From NCBI GenBank assembly GCA_038109305.1, contig JAYNIR010000008.1, positions 62,001 to 126,000 of the forward strand: a DNA stretch of 64,000 bases, in the 5' to 3' direction. Each line of letters opens with the position of its first letter. The first letter of the stretch is position 1. The DNA comes from UBA1479 sp038109305. Lineage in GTDB: Bacteria > Pseudomonadota > Alphaproteobacteria > Rhodospirillales > Casp-alpha2. A program made the translations under genes and the position numbers. Positions 28,183 to 36,550 of this stretch are shown in pieces. Under the pieces are notes generated by a model. That model made no database searches and had not been told where the DNA came from. It saw only the letters and a list, made by a program, of their open reading frames with translations.

Positions 28183-30063
28183 ATGGCGAACGTCGCCCTT
28201 GCCGAACCGCCCCTTGATTTAACACATCGGGAAGTTGTCGACTCCGCCGTCGTGCGGTTCGCGGGCGATTCCGGTGACGGGATGCAGTTGACGGGCGGGC
28301 AATTTACACTGGCGACCGCGTTCGCGGGCAACGAGCTTGCCACCTTCCCGGATTTTCCAGCGGAAATACGCGCCCCCGCCGGCACGACGTTCGGCGTGTC
28401 GTCCTTTCAGATCAATTTCGGATCCCGGGTCATCAAAACCGCAGGCGACGCCTACGACATGCTGGTCGCCATGAACCCGGCGGCATTGAAGGTTGAATTG
28501 GGCGGACTGAAGACTGGCGGCATCATCATCGCCGACACGGCTAGTTTCACCGACCGCAATCTGCGCAAGGCGGGGTATGCTGAAAATCCGCTGGAAAACG
28601 GTAACCTGGCGAAATACCGGGTCATTCCGATCGACATCTCCAAGCGGACGCTTGAGGCCGTCAAAGACAGCGGGCTCAGCAACAAGGAAGCGCTTCGCTG
28701 CAAAAACCTTTGGACGCTCGGCTTCGTTTATTGGATGTACGGCCGCAAACGGAAGCCGACGGTCGACTGGCTCGAACGTAAGTTCAAATCGCGGCCGGAG
28801 CTGGCTGCGGCCAACATCGCGGCACTGAACGCGGGGCACACGGTCGCCGAAACCATGGAACTGCCGACCGGCGTACACGGGTACGCCATCGGTCAGGCGA
28901 AGATCGAACCGGGCCTCTACCGCACGGTCACCGGCGCGGACGCACTCGCCTGGGGGCTTGCCGCCGGCGCCCACTTGGCCGACCTGCCGATGTTTTTCGC
29001 GTCTTACCCGATCACCCCGGCGTCGCAAATTTTGCACACCCTCTCCAGGATGATCGATTACGGCGTTGTCACGTTCCAGGCAGAGGATGAAATCGCCGCT
29101 GCCTGTGCCGCCATCGGTGCATCTTATGCCGGCGCGCTCGGCGTCACGTCGAGCTCGGGCCCCGGCATCGCGCTGAAGACTGAGGCCATAGGCTATGCGG
29201 TCGCCACCGAACTGCCGATTGTCATTGTCAATTCGCAACGCGGTGGTCCGTCCACGGGCCTGCCGACCAAGACCGAGCAGTCGGATTTGTTTCAAGCCGT
29301 ATGGGGCCGCAACGGCGACTGCCCCCTGGTCGTCCTGGCGGCCCGGTCGCCGTCGGACTGCTTCGATGTCGCCATCGAAGCAGTCCGCATTGCCGTCAAG
29401 TACATGACGCCGGTGTTTATCCTGACCGACGGATACATCGGCAACGCGGCCGAACCATGGAACATCCCGGACATTGGCGGCTTTGACAAAATTCCGGTGA
29501 CGTTCCCAACGGACCCGGAAGGCTTCCACCCGTTCCTGCGGGATCCGGAAACGCTGGCCCGCGCCTGGGCGAAACCGGGGACACCGGGGCTCATGCACCG
29601 GATCGGCGGGCTCGAACGGGATTACGACACCAGTCATATTTCCTACGACCCCGACAACCACCAGCGCATGACCTATGTCCGCCGGGATAAGATTTTAGGC
29701 GTCGCCAAAGACATTCCCGAACAAGGCGTCGAACTGGGCCGCGAAGGCGGCACCGTCGCCGTCGTCGGCTGGGGGTCCACCTACGGGGCGATTAACCGCG
29801 CCGTTTCCAACATGCTGGATCAAGGGCTTGACGTGTCTCACATTCATTTGCGCCACATCTGGCCGATGCCTTCCAACCTGCGCCAGCTTCTAAATGCCTA
29901 TGAATTCGTGCTGGTGCCGGAAATGAACGCCGGCCAATTGGTCGCCCTGTTGCGCTCCGAATACCTGATCGTCGCCAAGGACTTGACGAAAATCTCCGGC
30001 AAACCGTTCAAAATTTCAGAGATCGAGGACGCCATCCGCCATCTTTTCGGAGACCGCCCATGA
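28183..30063 (+). CDS. korA: 2-oxoacid:acceptor oxidoreductase, fused gamma-alpha subunit (KorA type)
   Basis: 626-aa protein. An N-terminal gamma domain (about residues 20-200, RFAGDSGDGMQLTGGQF) is fused to the pyrimidine-binding alpha domain (about residues 215-600, FFASYPITPASQILH and FQAEDEIAAACAAIGASYAG). With the beta subunit it oxidises 2-oxoglutarate, or another 2-oxoacid, to an acyl-CoA and reduces ferredoxin. The ATG at 28183 follows GAAGGGA (28166-28172). The stop overlaps the korB start by 4 bp. Confidence 0.94.
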   Translation: MANVALAEPPLDLTHREVVDSAVVRFAGDSGDGMQLTGGQFTLATAFAGNELATFPDFPAEIRAPAGTTFGVSSFQINFGSRVIKTAGDAYDMLVAMNPAALKVELGGLKTGGIIIADTASFTDRNLRKAGYAENPLENGNLAKYRVIPIDISKRTLEAVKDSGLSNKEALRCKNLWTLGFVYWMYGRKRKPTVDWLERKFKSRPELAAANIAALNAGHTVAETMELPTGVHGYAIGQAKIEPGLYRTVTGADALAWGLAAGAHLADLPMFFASYPITPASQILHTLSRMIDYGVVTFQAEDEIAAACAAIGASYAGALGVTSSSGPGIALKTEAIGYAVATELPIVIVNSQRGGPSTGLPTKTEQSDLFQAVWGRNGDCPLVVLAARSPSDCFDVAIEAVRIAVKYMTPVFILTDGYIGNAAEPWNIPDIGGFDKIPVTFPTDPEGFHPFLRDPETLARAWAKPGTPGLMHRIGGLERDYDTSHISYDPDNHQRMTYVRRDKILGVAKDIPEQGVELGREGGTVAVVGWGSTYGAINRAVSNMLDQGLDVSHIHLRHIWPMPSNLRQLLNAYEFVLVPEMNAGQLVALLRSEYLIVAKDLTKISGKPFKISEIEDAIRHLFGDRP

Positions 30064-31082
30064 ACGTCGATACTCAACCTGAAAAACTGACGCCCAAAGA
30101 TTTCGCGACGGATCAAGAAGTCCGCTGGTGTCCCGGATGCGGCGACTACGCGATCCTGAAAAGCGTTCAGAAGACGCTCGCCGATGTCGGCGCGGTGCCG
30201 GAAAACACCGTCTTCGTCTCCGGCATCGGTTGTGCCGCGCGCTTCCCCTATTACGTCGAAACCTACGGCATGCACACAATCCACGGCCGGGCGCCGGCGT
30301 TTGCCACGGGCCTGAAACTTGCCAATCCTGACCTGGATGTCTGGATCGTTTCCGGCGACGGGGATTCGCTATCCATCGGCGGCAATCACCTGTTTCACCT
30401 GCTGCGGCGTAACGTCGACGTGCAGTTCCTTCTGTTCAACAATGAAATCTATGGCCTGACAAAAGGCCAGTATTCGCCGACATCCCATATCGGGACGCAA
30501 TCGCCGTCCACCCCGTGGGGGTCGATCGACAACCCGGCGTCGGCAGCGCAATTTGCGTTGGGCGCGGGGGCGCGATTCGTCGCCCGGTCGGTCGACACCG
30601 ACCAAAAACACATGCCGGCGATCCTGACCCGCGCCTACGAACACCGGGGAACGTCATTCGTCGAAATATTCCAGAACTGCAAAGTCTATAACGACGGCGT
30701 CTTTGACGCGTTCACCGCCCGGGAAACGGCGGCAAACATGCAGGTCATGGCAGAACACGGTAAACCGCTGACCTTCGGTGCCGAAAACCAAAAAGGCCTT
30801 CGCTTCAACCCGGGCACGTTCAAACTTGAAGCCGTCACCATCGGCGAGACCGGCGTGACCGAAGCGGACGTCCTGGTCCATGATGAAACCAACAAATCGC
30901 TGGCCCTGATGCTGGTGGCGATGGAGCCGCCGACGATGCCGGTCGCCCTCGGCGTGCTCTACTGTTCGCCGGCCGGTACCTACGATCAAGGCATCGCGGA
31001 ATTGGTGTCGAAGAAAAAATCCGACGACAAACCCGATTTCAACAAACTTCTCCGATCCGGCCATACATGGACGGTTTCTTAG
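30060..31082 (+). CDS. korB: 2-oxoacid:ferredoxin oxidoreductase, beta subunit (KorB type)
   Basis: 340-aa TPP- and Fe-S-binding subunit. Cysteines in WCPGCGDYAIL (about residue 24) and SGIGCAARFPYY (about residue 57) are the cluster ligands. GDGDSLSIGGNHLFHLLRRN (about residue 100) is the TPP/Mg motif and YGLTKGQYSPTS is the catalytic-domain signature. There is no separate ferredoxin or delta subunit gene here, so this is the two-subunit form. A ferredoxin-NADP reductase gene follows after 42 bp. Confidence 0.95.
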   Translation: MNVDTQPEKLTPKDFATDQEVRWCPGCGDYAILKSVQKTLADVGAVPENTVFVSGIGCAARFPYYVETYGMHTIHGRAPAFATGLKLANPDLDVWIVSGDGDSLSIGGNHLFHLLRRNVDVQFLLFNNEIYGLTKGQYSPTSHIGTQSPSTPWGSIDNPASAAQFALGAGARFVARSVDTDQKHMPAILTRAYEHRGTSFVEIFQNCKVYNDGVFDAFTARETAANMQVMAEHGKPLTFGAENQKGLRFNPGTFKLEAVTIGETGVTEADVLVHDETNKSLALMLVAMEPPTMPVALGVLYCSPAGTYDQGIAELVSKKKSDDKPDFNKLLRSGHTWTVS

Positions 31083-31124
31083 ACCAACCCCGCCTTCTAA
31101 CCACAACGCCGAGACGACCCTAAC

Positions 31125-32435
31125 ATGCCCATTACCGTCGCCATCATCGGATCGGGACCTGCTGGGTTTTATACGGCGGACGCGTTAATGAGCGCCGATT
31201 GCGACATTCAGATCGACATCATCGAACGCCTGCCGACACCCTACGGCCTGATCCGGGGAGGCGTGGCGCCGGATCACCAAACGACAAAGCGGGTCGCCAA
31301 GAAATATGAAAAGACCGCGCTTGAAGAAGGTGTCCGATTTTTCGGCAACGTTGAAGTGAACAAGGACGTCAGCCTGGCGGAACTGCGGGGCATATACGAC
31401 GCGGTCGTGCTGGCCGTCGGTGCACCGGGCGACAACAAACTGACGATCCCGGGCGCAGGTATGGAAGGCGTGCACGGCTCGGCGGCATTTGTCGGCTGGT
31501 ATAACGGACACCCTGATTTCCGCGATCTCGAGCCCGACATTGACGTCGATGCCGCCGTCGTCATCGGCAACGGCAATGTCGCAATCGACGTTGGGCGGGT
31601 CCTGGTGCAATCGCGGCGCGGCATGGCGCATGCCGATATTGCGGCGCATGCCATGGACGCCATCGAGGCCTCAGGCGTGTCGGATGTGTACATCGCCGGC
31701 CGCCGCGGGCCGCTGGACGCGAAATTCACAAATGTGGAGCTTCGTGAATTGGGTGAATTGGACAACGCGGTCGCACTCTCCAAGCCGGAACAATTGCCCG
31801 ACACGGTGCCGGAAAGCATGGACGGCCGGGAGGCCCGCCTGGCGCAGCGGAATTTGGACCGGCTAAAGGACTACGCCCGAAACGATCCCGTATCGAAACC
31901 GAAACGCCTTCACTTTGAATTTTTTGCCTCGCCGGTCGAAATCCTGGGAACAGACCGGGTCGAGGGCGTCCGCTTTGAGCGGACGGAGGTGAAGGATGGC
32001 CGGGCCGTGGGCGCCGGCACGTTTTTCGACATCCCCTGCGGACTGGTCGTCCCGGCGATCGGATACCGGTCGGAACCCATCGACGGGGCGCCGTTCGATG
32101 AAAAGCGCGGCATCATCCCGAACGACAACGGCCGGGTGGACGAAGGTCTGTATGTGGTTGGATGGATAAAACGCGGCCCGACGGGGGTTATTTCGTCCAA
32201 CCGCCCGGACGGCGTGACCGTCGCCGAATACATCTGCAAAGATTTCAAGGCGGGCGGCGGCAAACCCGGCCGCACCGCCCTTACGCCGCTGTTGAAAGAA
32301 CGCGACGTTCGTGTCGTCAGCTTCGACGATTGGCGAAAAATCGACGAGGCCGAGCAGGCCCGTGCCGGCGGCCCCCATCAGCCGCGCGAAAAATTCGTTA
32401 CCGTCCGCGATATGCTTGGCGTGCTCGACGGATGA
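31125..32435 (+). CDS. fprA: Ferredoxin-NADP reductase, adrenodoxin-reductase type (FprA-like)
   Basis: 436-aa flavoprotein. FAD-binding IIGSGPAGFYTADAL (residues 7-21) is followed by ERLPTPYGLIRGGVAPDHQTTK, typical of adrenodoxin reductase, then the NADP-binding VIGNGNVAIDVGRVL (about residue 146). The C-terminal VVGWIKRGPTGVI is also typical. It moves electrons between ferredoxin and NADP(H), and directly after korAB this suggests NADPH production from 2-oxoglutarate oxidation. It is convergent with metZ; the stops are 3 bp apart. Confidence 0.93.
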   Translation: MPITVAIIGSGPAGFYTADALMSADCDIQIDIIERLPTPYGLIRGGVAPDHQTTKRVAKKYEKTALEEGVRFFGNVEVNKDVSLAELRGIYDAVVLAVGAPGDNKLTIPGAGMEGVHGSAAFVGWYNGHPDFRDLEPDIDVDAAVVIGNGNVAIDVGRVLVQSRRGMAHADIAAHAMDAIEASGVSDVYIAGRRGPLDAKFTNVELRELGELDNAVALSKPEQLPDTVPESMDGREARLAQRNLDRLKDYARNDPVSKPKRLHFEFFASPVEILGTDRVEGVRFERTEVKDGRAVGAGTFFDIPCGLVVPAIGYRSEPIDGAPFDEKRGIIPNDNGRVDEGLYVVGWIKRGPTGVISSNRPDGVTVAEYICKDFKAGGGKPGRTALTPLLKERDVRVVSFDDWRKIDEAEQARAGGPHQPREKFVTVRDMLGVLDG

Positions 32436-32438
32436 TCC

Positions 32439-33641
32439 TTACCCTTTCGCGGCCTTGAGCCCGCGGGCCAAATCTTCCTTTAAATCTCCCGCGTCTTCCA
32501 ACCCCACCGAGAGCCGGATCAGGCCATCGCCGATCTTCAAGTGATCGCGGTCTTCCTGCGTCAGGCGCTGGTGTGTCGTCGTCGCCGGATGGGTGACCAG
32601 ACTTTTTGCATCGCCCAGGTTGTTCGAAATGTCGATGAGTTCAAGCGCGTTGAGGCACTTGAACGCGGCAGCCTTGCCGCCCTCGACCTCGAACGACAGC
32701 ATCGTCGCGCCATCGGCCATTTGCCGCATGGCGAGGGCGTGCTGCGGGTGTGACGTAAGCCCCGGATAAAGCACGCGAACGATGCCCACCTGCCCTTCCA
32801 AAAACTCGGCGACCGCCCGCGCATTGGCGCAGTGTTGCCTGACGCGGATGTCGAGAGTTTCAAGTCCCTTCAACTGCGTCCACGCGTTGAACGGCGAAAT
32901 TGCCGGTCCCGTGTGGCGCATCCACGGCACCAGGGCTTCGTTGTAATACGCTTCGTCGTTGGTGATGATCGCCCCGCCCATGGACCGGCCCTGGCCGTCG
33001 ATGTGTTTGGTCGTCGAATACATGACGATGTCGGCGCCGAGCTCGAGCGGTTTTTGCAGAACCGGCGTTGCGAACACGTTGTCGACAATCAGGCGCGCGC
33101 CCGCCTTGTGCGCGAGGTCGGCGACGGCCTGTATATCGATGATGTCCAGGCACGGGTTCGACGGTGTTTCCAGAAACACGGCGGCGGCGGGCGGCGCGAG
33201 CGCCTTTTCCCACTGGGCCATGTCCGTGCCATCGACCAGAACCTTTTCGACGCCGTACTTCGGTAGCAAATCCTGAATAACGTAAAGGCAGGATCCGAAC
33301 AGCGCGCGGCTCGCGACCACCCGGTCGCCAGCCTTGAGGAAACTGGCGAGCGAGGCGAACATCGCCGCCATACCGCTTGCAAACGCCATGGCGTGGTCGG
33401 CACCTTCCATCAATGCCAGGCGGCGCTCGAACATCGCCACGGTCGGGTTGGCGTAGCGTGAATAGATGTAGCGGTCGAGATCGCCCTTGAAGGACTTTTC
33501 CGCCTCTTCCGCCGAGTCATAGACATAGCCCGAGGTCGCGAAGATCGATTCGCTGGTTTCGTCGAAATCCGAACGGTAGGCGCCGCCCCGGACCATCCGG
33601 GTCGCCTGCCGCCAGGCATCGGGGTTCGCGTCTTTTTTCAT
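32439..33641 (-). CDS. metZ: O-succinylhomoserine sulfhydrylase
   Basis: 400-aa PLP enzyme of the Cys/Met metabolism family that makes homocysteine from O-succinylhomoserine and sulfide. Motifs are SRYANPTVAMFERRLA (about residue 60), ASGMAAM, ETPSNPCLDIIDI and the PLP lysine in MYSTTKHIDGQGR (about residue 205). The ATG at 33641 is preceded by AGGAGGG 7 bp upstream; the open frame to 33728 runs through the leader. A SAM-II riboswitch in the leader supports a methionine-pathway role. Confidence 0.95.
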   Translation of the reverse strand: MKKDANPDAWRQATRMVRGGAYRSDFDETSESIFATSGYVYDSAEEAEKSFKGDLDRYIYSRYANPTVAMFERRLALMEGADHAMAFASGMAAMFASLASFLKAGDRVVASRALFGSCLYVIQDLLPKYGVEKVLVDGTDMAQWEKALAPPAAAVFLETPSNPCLDIIDIQAVADLAHKAGARLIVDNVFATPVLQKPLELGADIVMYSTTKHIDGQGRSMGGAIITNDEAYYNEALVPWMRHTGPAISPFNAWTQLKGLETLDIRVRQHCANARAVAEFLEGQVGIVRVLYPGLTSHPQHALAMRQMADGATMLSFEVEGGKAAAFKCLNALELIDISNNLGDAKSLVTHPATTTHQRLTQEDRDHLKIGDGLIRLSVGLEDAGDLKEDLARGLKAAKG

Positions 33642-33688
33642 TAGGCCCTCCTGATCACAGTCAATACAGGACCAGCGGACGCGGCGGC

Positions 33689-33742
33689 AAAAAAACAGGG
33701 CGGGAAAATTAAAAAGCCCTGGCCGCAAAAAGGGTCAGGGCT
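33689..33742 (-). terminator. Overlapping intrinsic-terminator-like hairpins in the metZ leader
   Basis: On the minus strand three segments can pair: A (AGCCCTG, 33742-33736), B (CAGGGCT, 33721-33715) and C (GCCCTG, 33701-33696). A-B is a 7-bp stem followed by TTTTTAATTTT. B-C is a 6-bp stem followed by seven T (33695-33689). B is shared, so only one hairpin can form at a time. They lie between the SAM-II aptamer and metZ and probably form its expression platform. Confidence 0.7.
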
Positions 33743-33753
33743 CGATTGCCTGA

Positions 33754-33810
33754 GACCTTTTAGCGTTGTTTTTTAACGTGGCCGCAAGCTGGTCGATCAA
33801 ATCACCACGC
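33754..33810 (-). promoter_or_regulatory. SAM-II riboswitch aptamer
   Basis: The minus strand reads CGTGGTGATTTG, later TTGC, then CCACGTTAAA and CGCTAAAAGGTC, the conserved SAM-II (metA) pattern. The P1 helix is CGTGG (33809-33805) with CCACG (33781-33777). The pseudoknot helix P2 is GACC in the loop (33794-33791) with GGTC (33757-33754). The conserved GCTAAA tract is at 33764-33759. It binds S-adenosylmethionine and lies 112 nt before the metZ start. Confidence 0.93.
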
Positions 33811-33841
33811 GGATGGGACGATACACCGGCGGGAGAAAAGA

Positions 33842-34408
33842 TCAAGCGCCTAATTCGTCTGCGGCGAAACTCAGGTTGCGGTCGAAACCCGGCGTTAAGT
33901 CATCCGAACTCGCGGCGGGCAGGACTTGCGCGAGCGCCGCTTCGGTCTTCGGGCCGATCCGGCCGTCTTCAAGAATGGGCTGGAAGCCCTTGCCGATCGC
34001 GCCACGACCGAGGTCATTGATGGTCGCCTGCAGACCGAAACCTTCCTCAGTAGGAGAGGCTCTCGCGGGCGTGTCATGAGCGGCAACAGCCATTTGCGGC
34101 ACGGACGTGGTCAAGCTATCCGGCGCGGTCGTTGTCATCTGTTTTCTGAACAGCGGGCCGATGGTCTCTGCCGCTTTCGCCGCCAACCCGCCCGTGGGAA
34201 TACCGGCCGCGGCGTTGTCAGCGAACCGTTCGAACTGACCTAACGCAACGCCCTCCTTCACCCGGGCTGGACCTAGTTTGGCGGAGGCGCGTTTGAAGGC
34301 CGCCCGCGTTTTTGGCCCGGCCTGCCCGTCGAGGGAGAGTTCCGCGAACAAGGGCGCGGATGACGCCGCCTTTCCACTACCCGAGCTTTGTTGCCGTGCG
34401 CCGCCCAA
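33842..34408 (-). CDS. Hypothetical protein with two peptidoglycan-binding-like repeats
   Basis: 188 aa from a TTG start at 34408. Two degenerate PG_binding_1-like units are visible: SLDGQAGPKTRAAFKRA (about residue 25) and LEDGRIGPKTEAALAQV (about residue 147), joined by a low-complexity linker. There is no signal peptide. The start is weak (no ATG or GTG, GCGGGG about 9 nt upstream). The frame upstream continues the last frame of the decayed gene at 34424-35066 except for one TAA, so this may be the 3' part of a once larger gene. Confidence 0.55.
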   Translation of the reverse strand: MGGARQQSSGSGKAASSAPLFAELSLDGQAGPKTRAAFKRASAKLGPARVKEGVALGQFERFADNAAAGIPTGGLAAKAAETIGPLFRKQMTTTAPDSLTTSVPQMAVAAHDTPARASPTEEGFGLQATINDLGRGAIGKGFQPILEDGRIGPKTEAALAQVLPAASSDDLTPGFDRNLSFAADELGA

Positions 34409-34423
34409 TAAATTTAACCCCGC

Positions 34424-35066
34424 TTAAATGGCTTTCACGGTTTCAGCGGCGCCGTCCGCAACCGCATTGCTGGTGATCGCCTTGGCCAGCGCGGCGACGA
34501 TTTCCCTCAACGGCGTCCCGTCTACGGCCAAGGCGGGAACCGACGATGCGTTGACGGTTTTTTCACCTCGGGCTCAATCATGCGCCAGGCCTCGGCCCTG
34601 TCGACCGCGCCATCGCCGAACTTGTCGGCATAAAACGCCTGCCGTCGCGCGCTTCTTCCGCCACAATCTGCAATCGTCCGCGGGCGCCGGTGCCGATGGG
34701 GCCTTCGTTGCCGGCCCCCTGACCCGCGATGCGGGCGTAGATCGGGCTGATGGCTTCCAGGGATTTCCAGTACGCGCAGACATCGCCGCATTTCAGGTAT
34801 TTATTTGCGTCATCCAAAATCTTCTGATGACGCGCACGGGTGGTGGCTTGCTCCGGTATGGGAACATCCTTTTCTACAGTGAGGGTGATGAGAGGGTGGG
34901 GCTAGATTACCTGGCGGGCGTTATGCCCAATTTCCGGCAGCGATTGATTTTGAAAGACCGGTTTGCCGGGAGAGCGTTCCGGGGCCGGTTGGGCCGATTT
35001 TGCAGGGGAAGGAAAGCCAAGCGACGGTCCTGACAAAGACGCACGGGTGCCGTTCGTTGACAGCAA
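34424..35066 (-). pseudogene. Decayed open reading frame (stops and two single-base shifts)
   Basis: No intact ORF fills 34409-35142, but protein-like sequence can be followed on the minus strand in three frames. From about 35066, a Pro-rich stretch runs to a TAG at 34904-34902. The same frame continues through QKILDDANKYLKCGDV and WKSLEAISPIYARIAGQGAG to about 34645. After a one-base shift, FYADKFGDGAVDRAEAW and IEPEVKK follow. After a second shift at a run of six A (34563-34558), TPLREIVAALAKAITSNAV leads to a TAA at 34426-34424. The family is not recognised. Confidence 0.5.
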
Positions 35067-35142
35067 TCTATGGGTTTAACTTTCGAGGGTCAAGTATTTA
35101 TTCCTATTACTTGGCCGAAACATTGCCCGACTGTCCGATGGA

Positions 35143-36435
35143 TCAACCCTGCGATTTTGACGTTTTTTCGATTTTCTGGCGGACGCGGCGAACGCCGTAC
35201 CAGATGCCGAGGACGACTGGAAGGAACGCTACCAGCACGACGACGAACGGATCGAAATGAGACAGCCCGGCGTTTTTCGCGCCCTTGGCCAGATATGAAA
35301 TGAGGCTGAGGATATAATAGCTAATGGCGACGACGGAGAGGCCTTCCACCGTTTCCTGAAGCCGCAATTGAAGCCGCGCTCTACGGTTCATGGATTCCAG
35401 AAGGTCGCGGTTCTGCGCCTCGAGCGCCACGTCAACCCGCGTGCGTAGCAACGATGTCGCTCGGGCGATGCGGCCTGACAGGCCTTCGAGCCGGCGGGCC
35501 AGATTCTCGCAGCTTTCCATGGCGGGGGCCAGGCGCCGGTCGAGGAAGTCCATGGCGCGGGGGATGCCGTCGATCCGGTCTTCGCGCATCGATGCCATGC
35601 GGCGCTTGATGATTTCGTGGTACGCCTGGGCTGCGGCAAACCGGTAACTGGTCGCGACGTTGACGGCTTCGGTCTCGGCCGCGAGCGCCGACAGTTCTTC
35701 CAGCAGCTCGCGTTCGTTTTCGACCTCGTCCCGGGTGCCGAGCCGCATGATGATGTCGCCCAACTGGCGTTCCACATCAGTCACCCTTGGGCGGCATTCC
35801 TTGGCGATGGGAAACGCCAGCATGGCCATCATCCGGTAGGTTTCGATTTCAATCAGGCGCTGCACCATGCGGCCGAGCGTCTGGCCGCTGACGTCGCCCG
35901 CCCGGATTAGAATGCGGGAAAACCCGTCCGTGTGCAGGTGGTAGTCGGTCCAGACCCGAGCCTTGCGGTCGCCGACCCAGCTGCCGGTCAGCGCATTGTT
36001 GTCGAACAGGCCCACAAGATCGGTCCACGGCCGTTCGGCGCCGCAATCGGACTCCACCGACACATGACAGGCGGCAACCACCTGGCCCGGCAGCCCTGTC
36101 AGCCAGTCGGGCGGCAGGCCGTCAATGGCTGTCTGCTTGAACGACTGATCGGCCGCGCCGGGGCGGATGATGGTGAAGGTCGAAAACTCCGTATGCCGTT
36201 CCCATTTGAGCCGCATGTCGCCCAGGGACGTGATGAAATGGTGGGCGTCTTGGGCGGGCGGCGCCACGCGGAAATGTTTGCAGAGCACCTCGATATGCCG
36301 GACATGGGCGATCATGCCGTCTTCGCCGACGAGGGCGGCGACGTGCGACACCTGCGCCGGCGCCATCAGGTCCTCGGACGGGCGGGCGTGGATTTCTTCG
36401 GCCAGATCGCGGCGCAGTGGATGTTCTTCAAACAT
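35143..36435 (-). CDS. DUF3422 family membrane protein
   Basis: 430 aa. The N-terminus (HPLRRDLAEEIHARP, then HHFITSLGDMRLKWERHTEFSTFT) is the DUF3422 signature. A long helical, probably coiled-coil middle spans about residues 230-370. Two C-terminal hydrophobic segments (about 375-392 and 402-420) suggest an inner-membrane protein with a large cytoplasmic domain. Function unknown. It is divergent from tldD with 115 bp between the starts. Confidence 0.92.
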   Translation of the reverse strand: MFEEHPLRRDLAEEIHARPSEDLMAPAQVSHVAALVGEDGMIAHVRHIEVLCKHFRVAPPAQDAHHFITSLGDMRLKWERHTEFSTFTIIRPGAADQSFKQTAIDGLPPDWLTGLPGQVVAACHVSVESDCGAERPWTDLVGLFDNNALTGSWVGDRKARVWTDYHLHTDGFSRILIRAGDVSGQTLGRMVQRLIEIETYRMMAMLAFPIAKECRPRVTDVERQLGDIIMRLGTRDEVENERELLEELSALAAETEAVNVATSYRFAAAQAYHEIIKRRMASMREDRIDGIPRAMDFLDRRLAPAMESCENLARRLEGLSGRIARATSLLRTRVDVALEAQNRDLLESMNRRARLQLRLQETVEGLSVVAISYYILSLISYLAKGAKNAGLSHFDPFVVVLVAFLPVVLGIWYGVRRVRQKIEKTSKSQG

Positions 36436-36550
36436 GCGGTTCCGGTTATACTCGAAATCTGTCTGCCCTACCCCTATATATCGGGGAAGGCCCCGACTTC
36501 CTTACGACGAATTGAGGCCACCCGCAATTTTACTTACCGGACCGGACCAG

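Noticed and set aside
28219..29661. Long minus-strand frame opposite korA (480 codons)
   Set aside because: korA is unmistakable on the plus strand; the antisense frame has no motifs and is a high-GC shadow.
34428..35033. 201-codon plus-strand frame with a hydrophobic N-terminus
   Set aside because: It loses protein character after about 45 codons (many Arg and Cys), has no motif, and lies opposite the decayed minus-strand gene.
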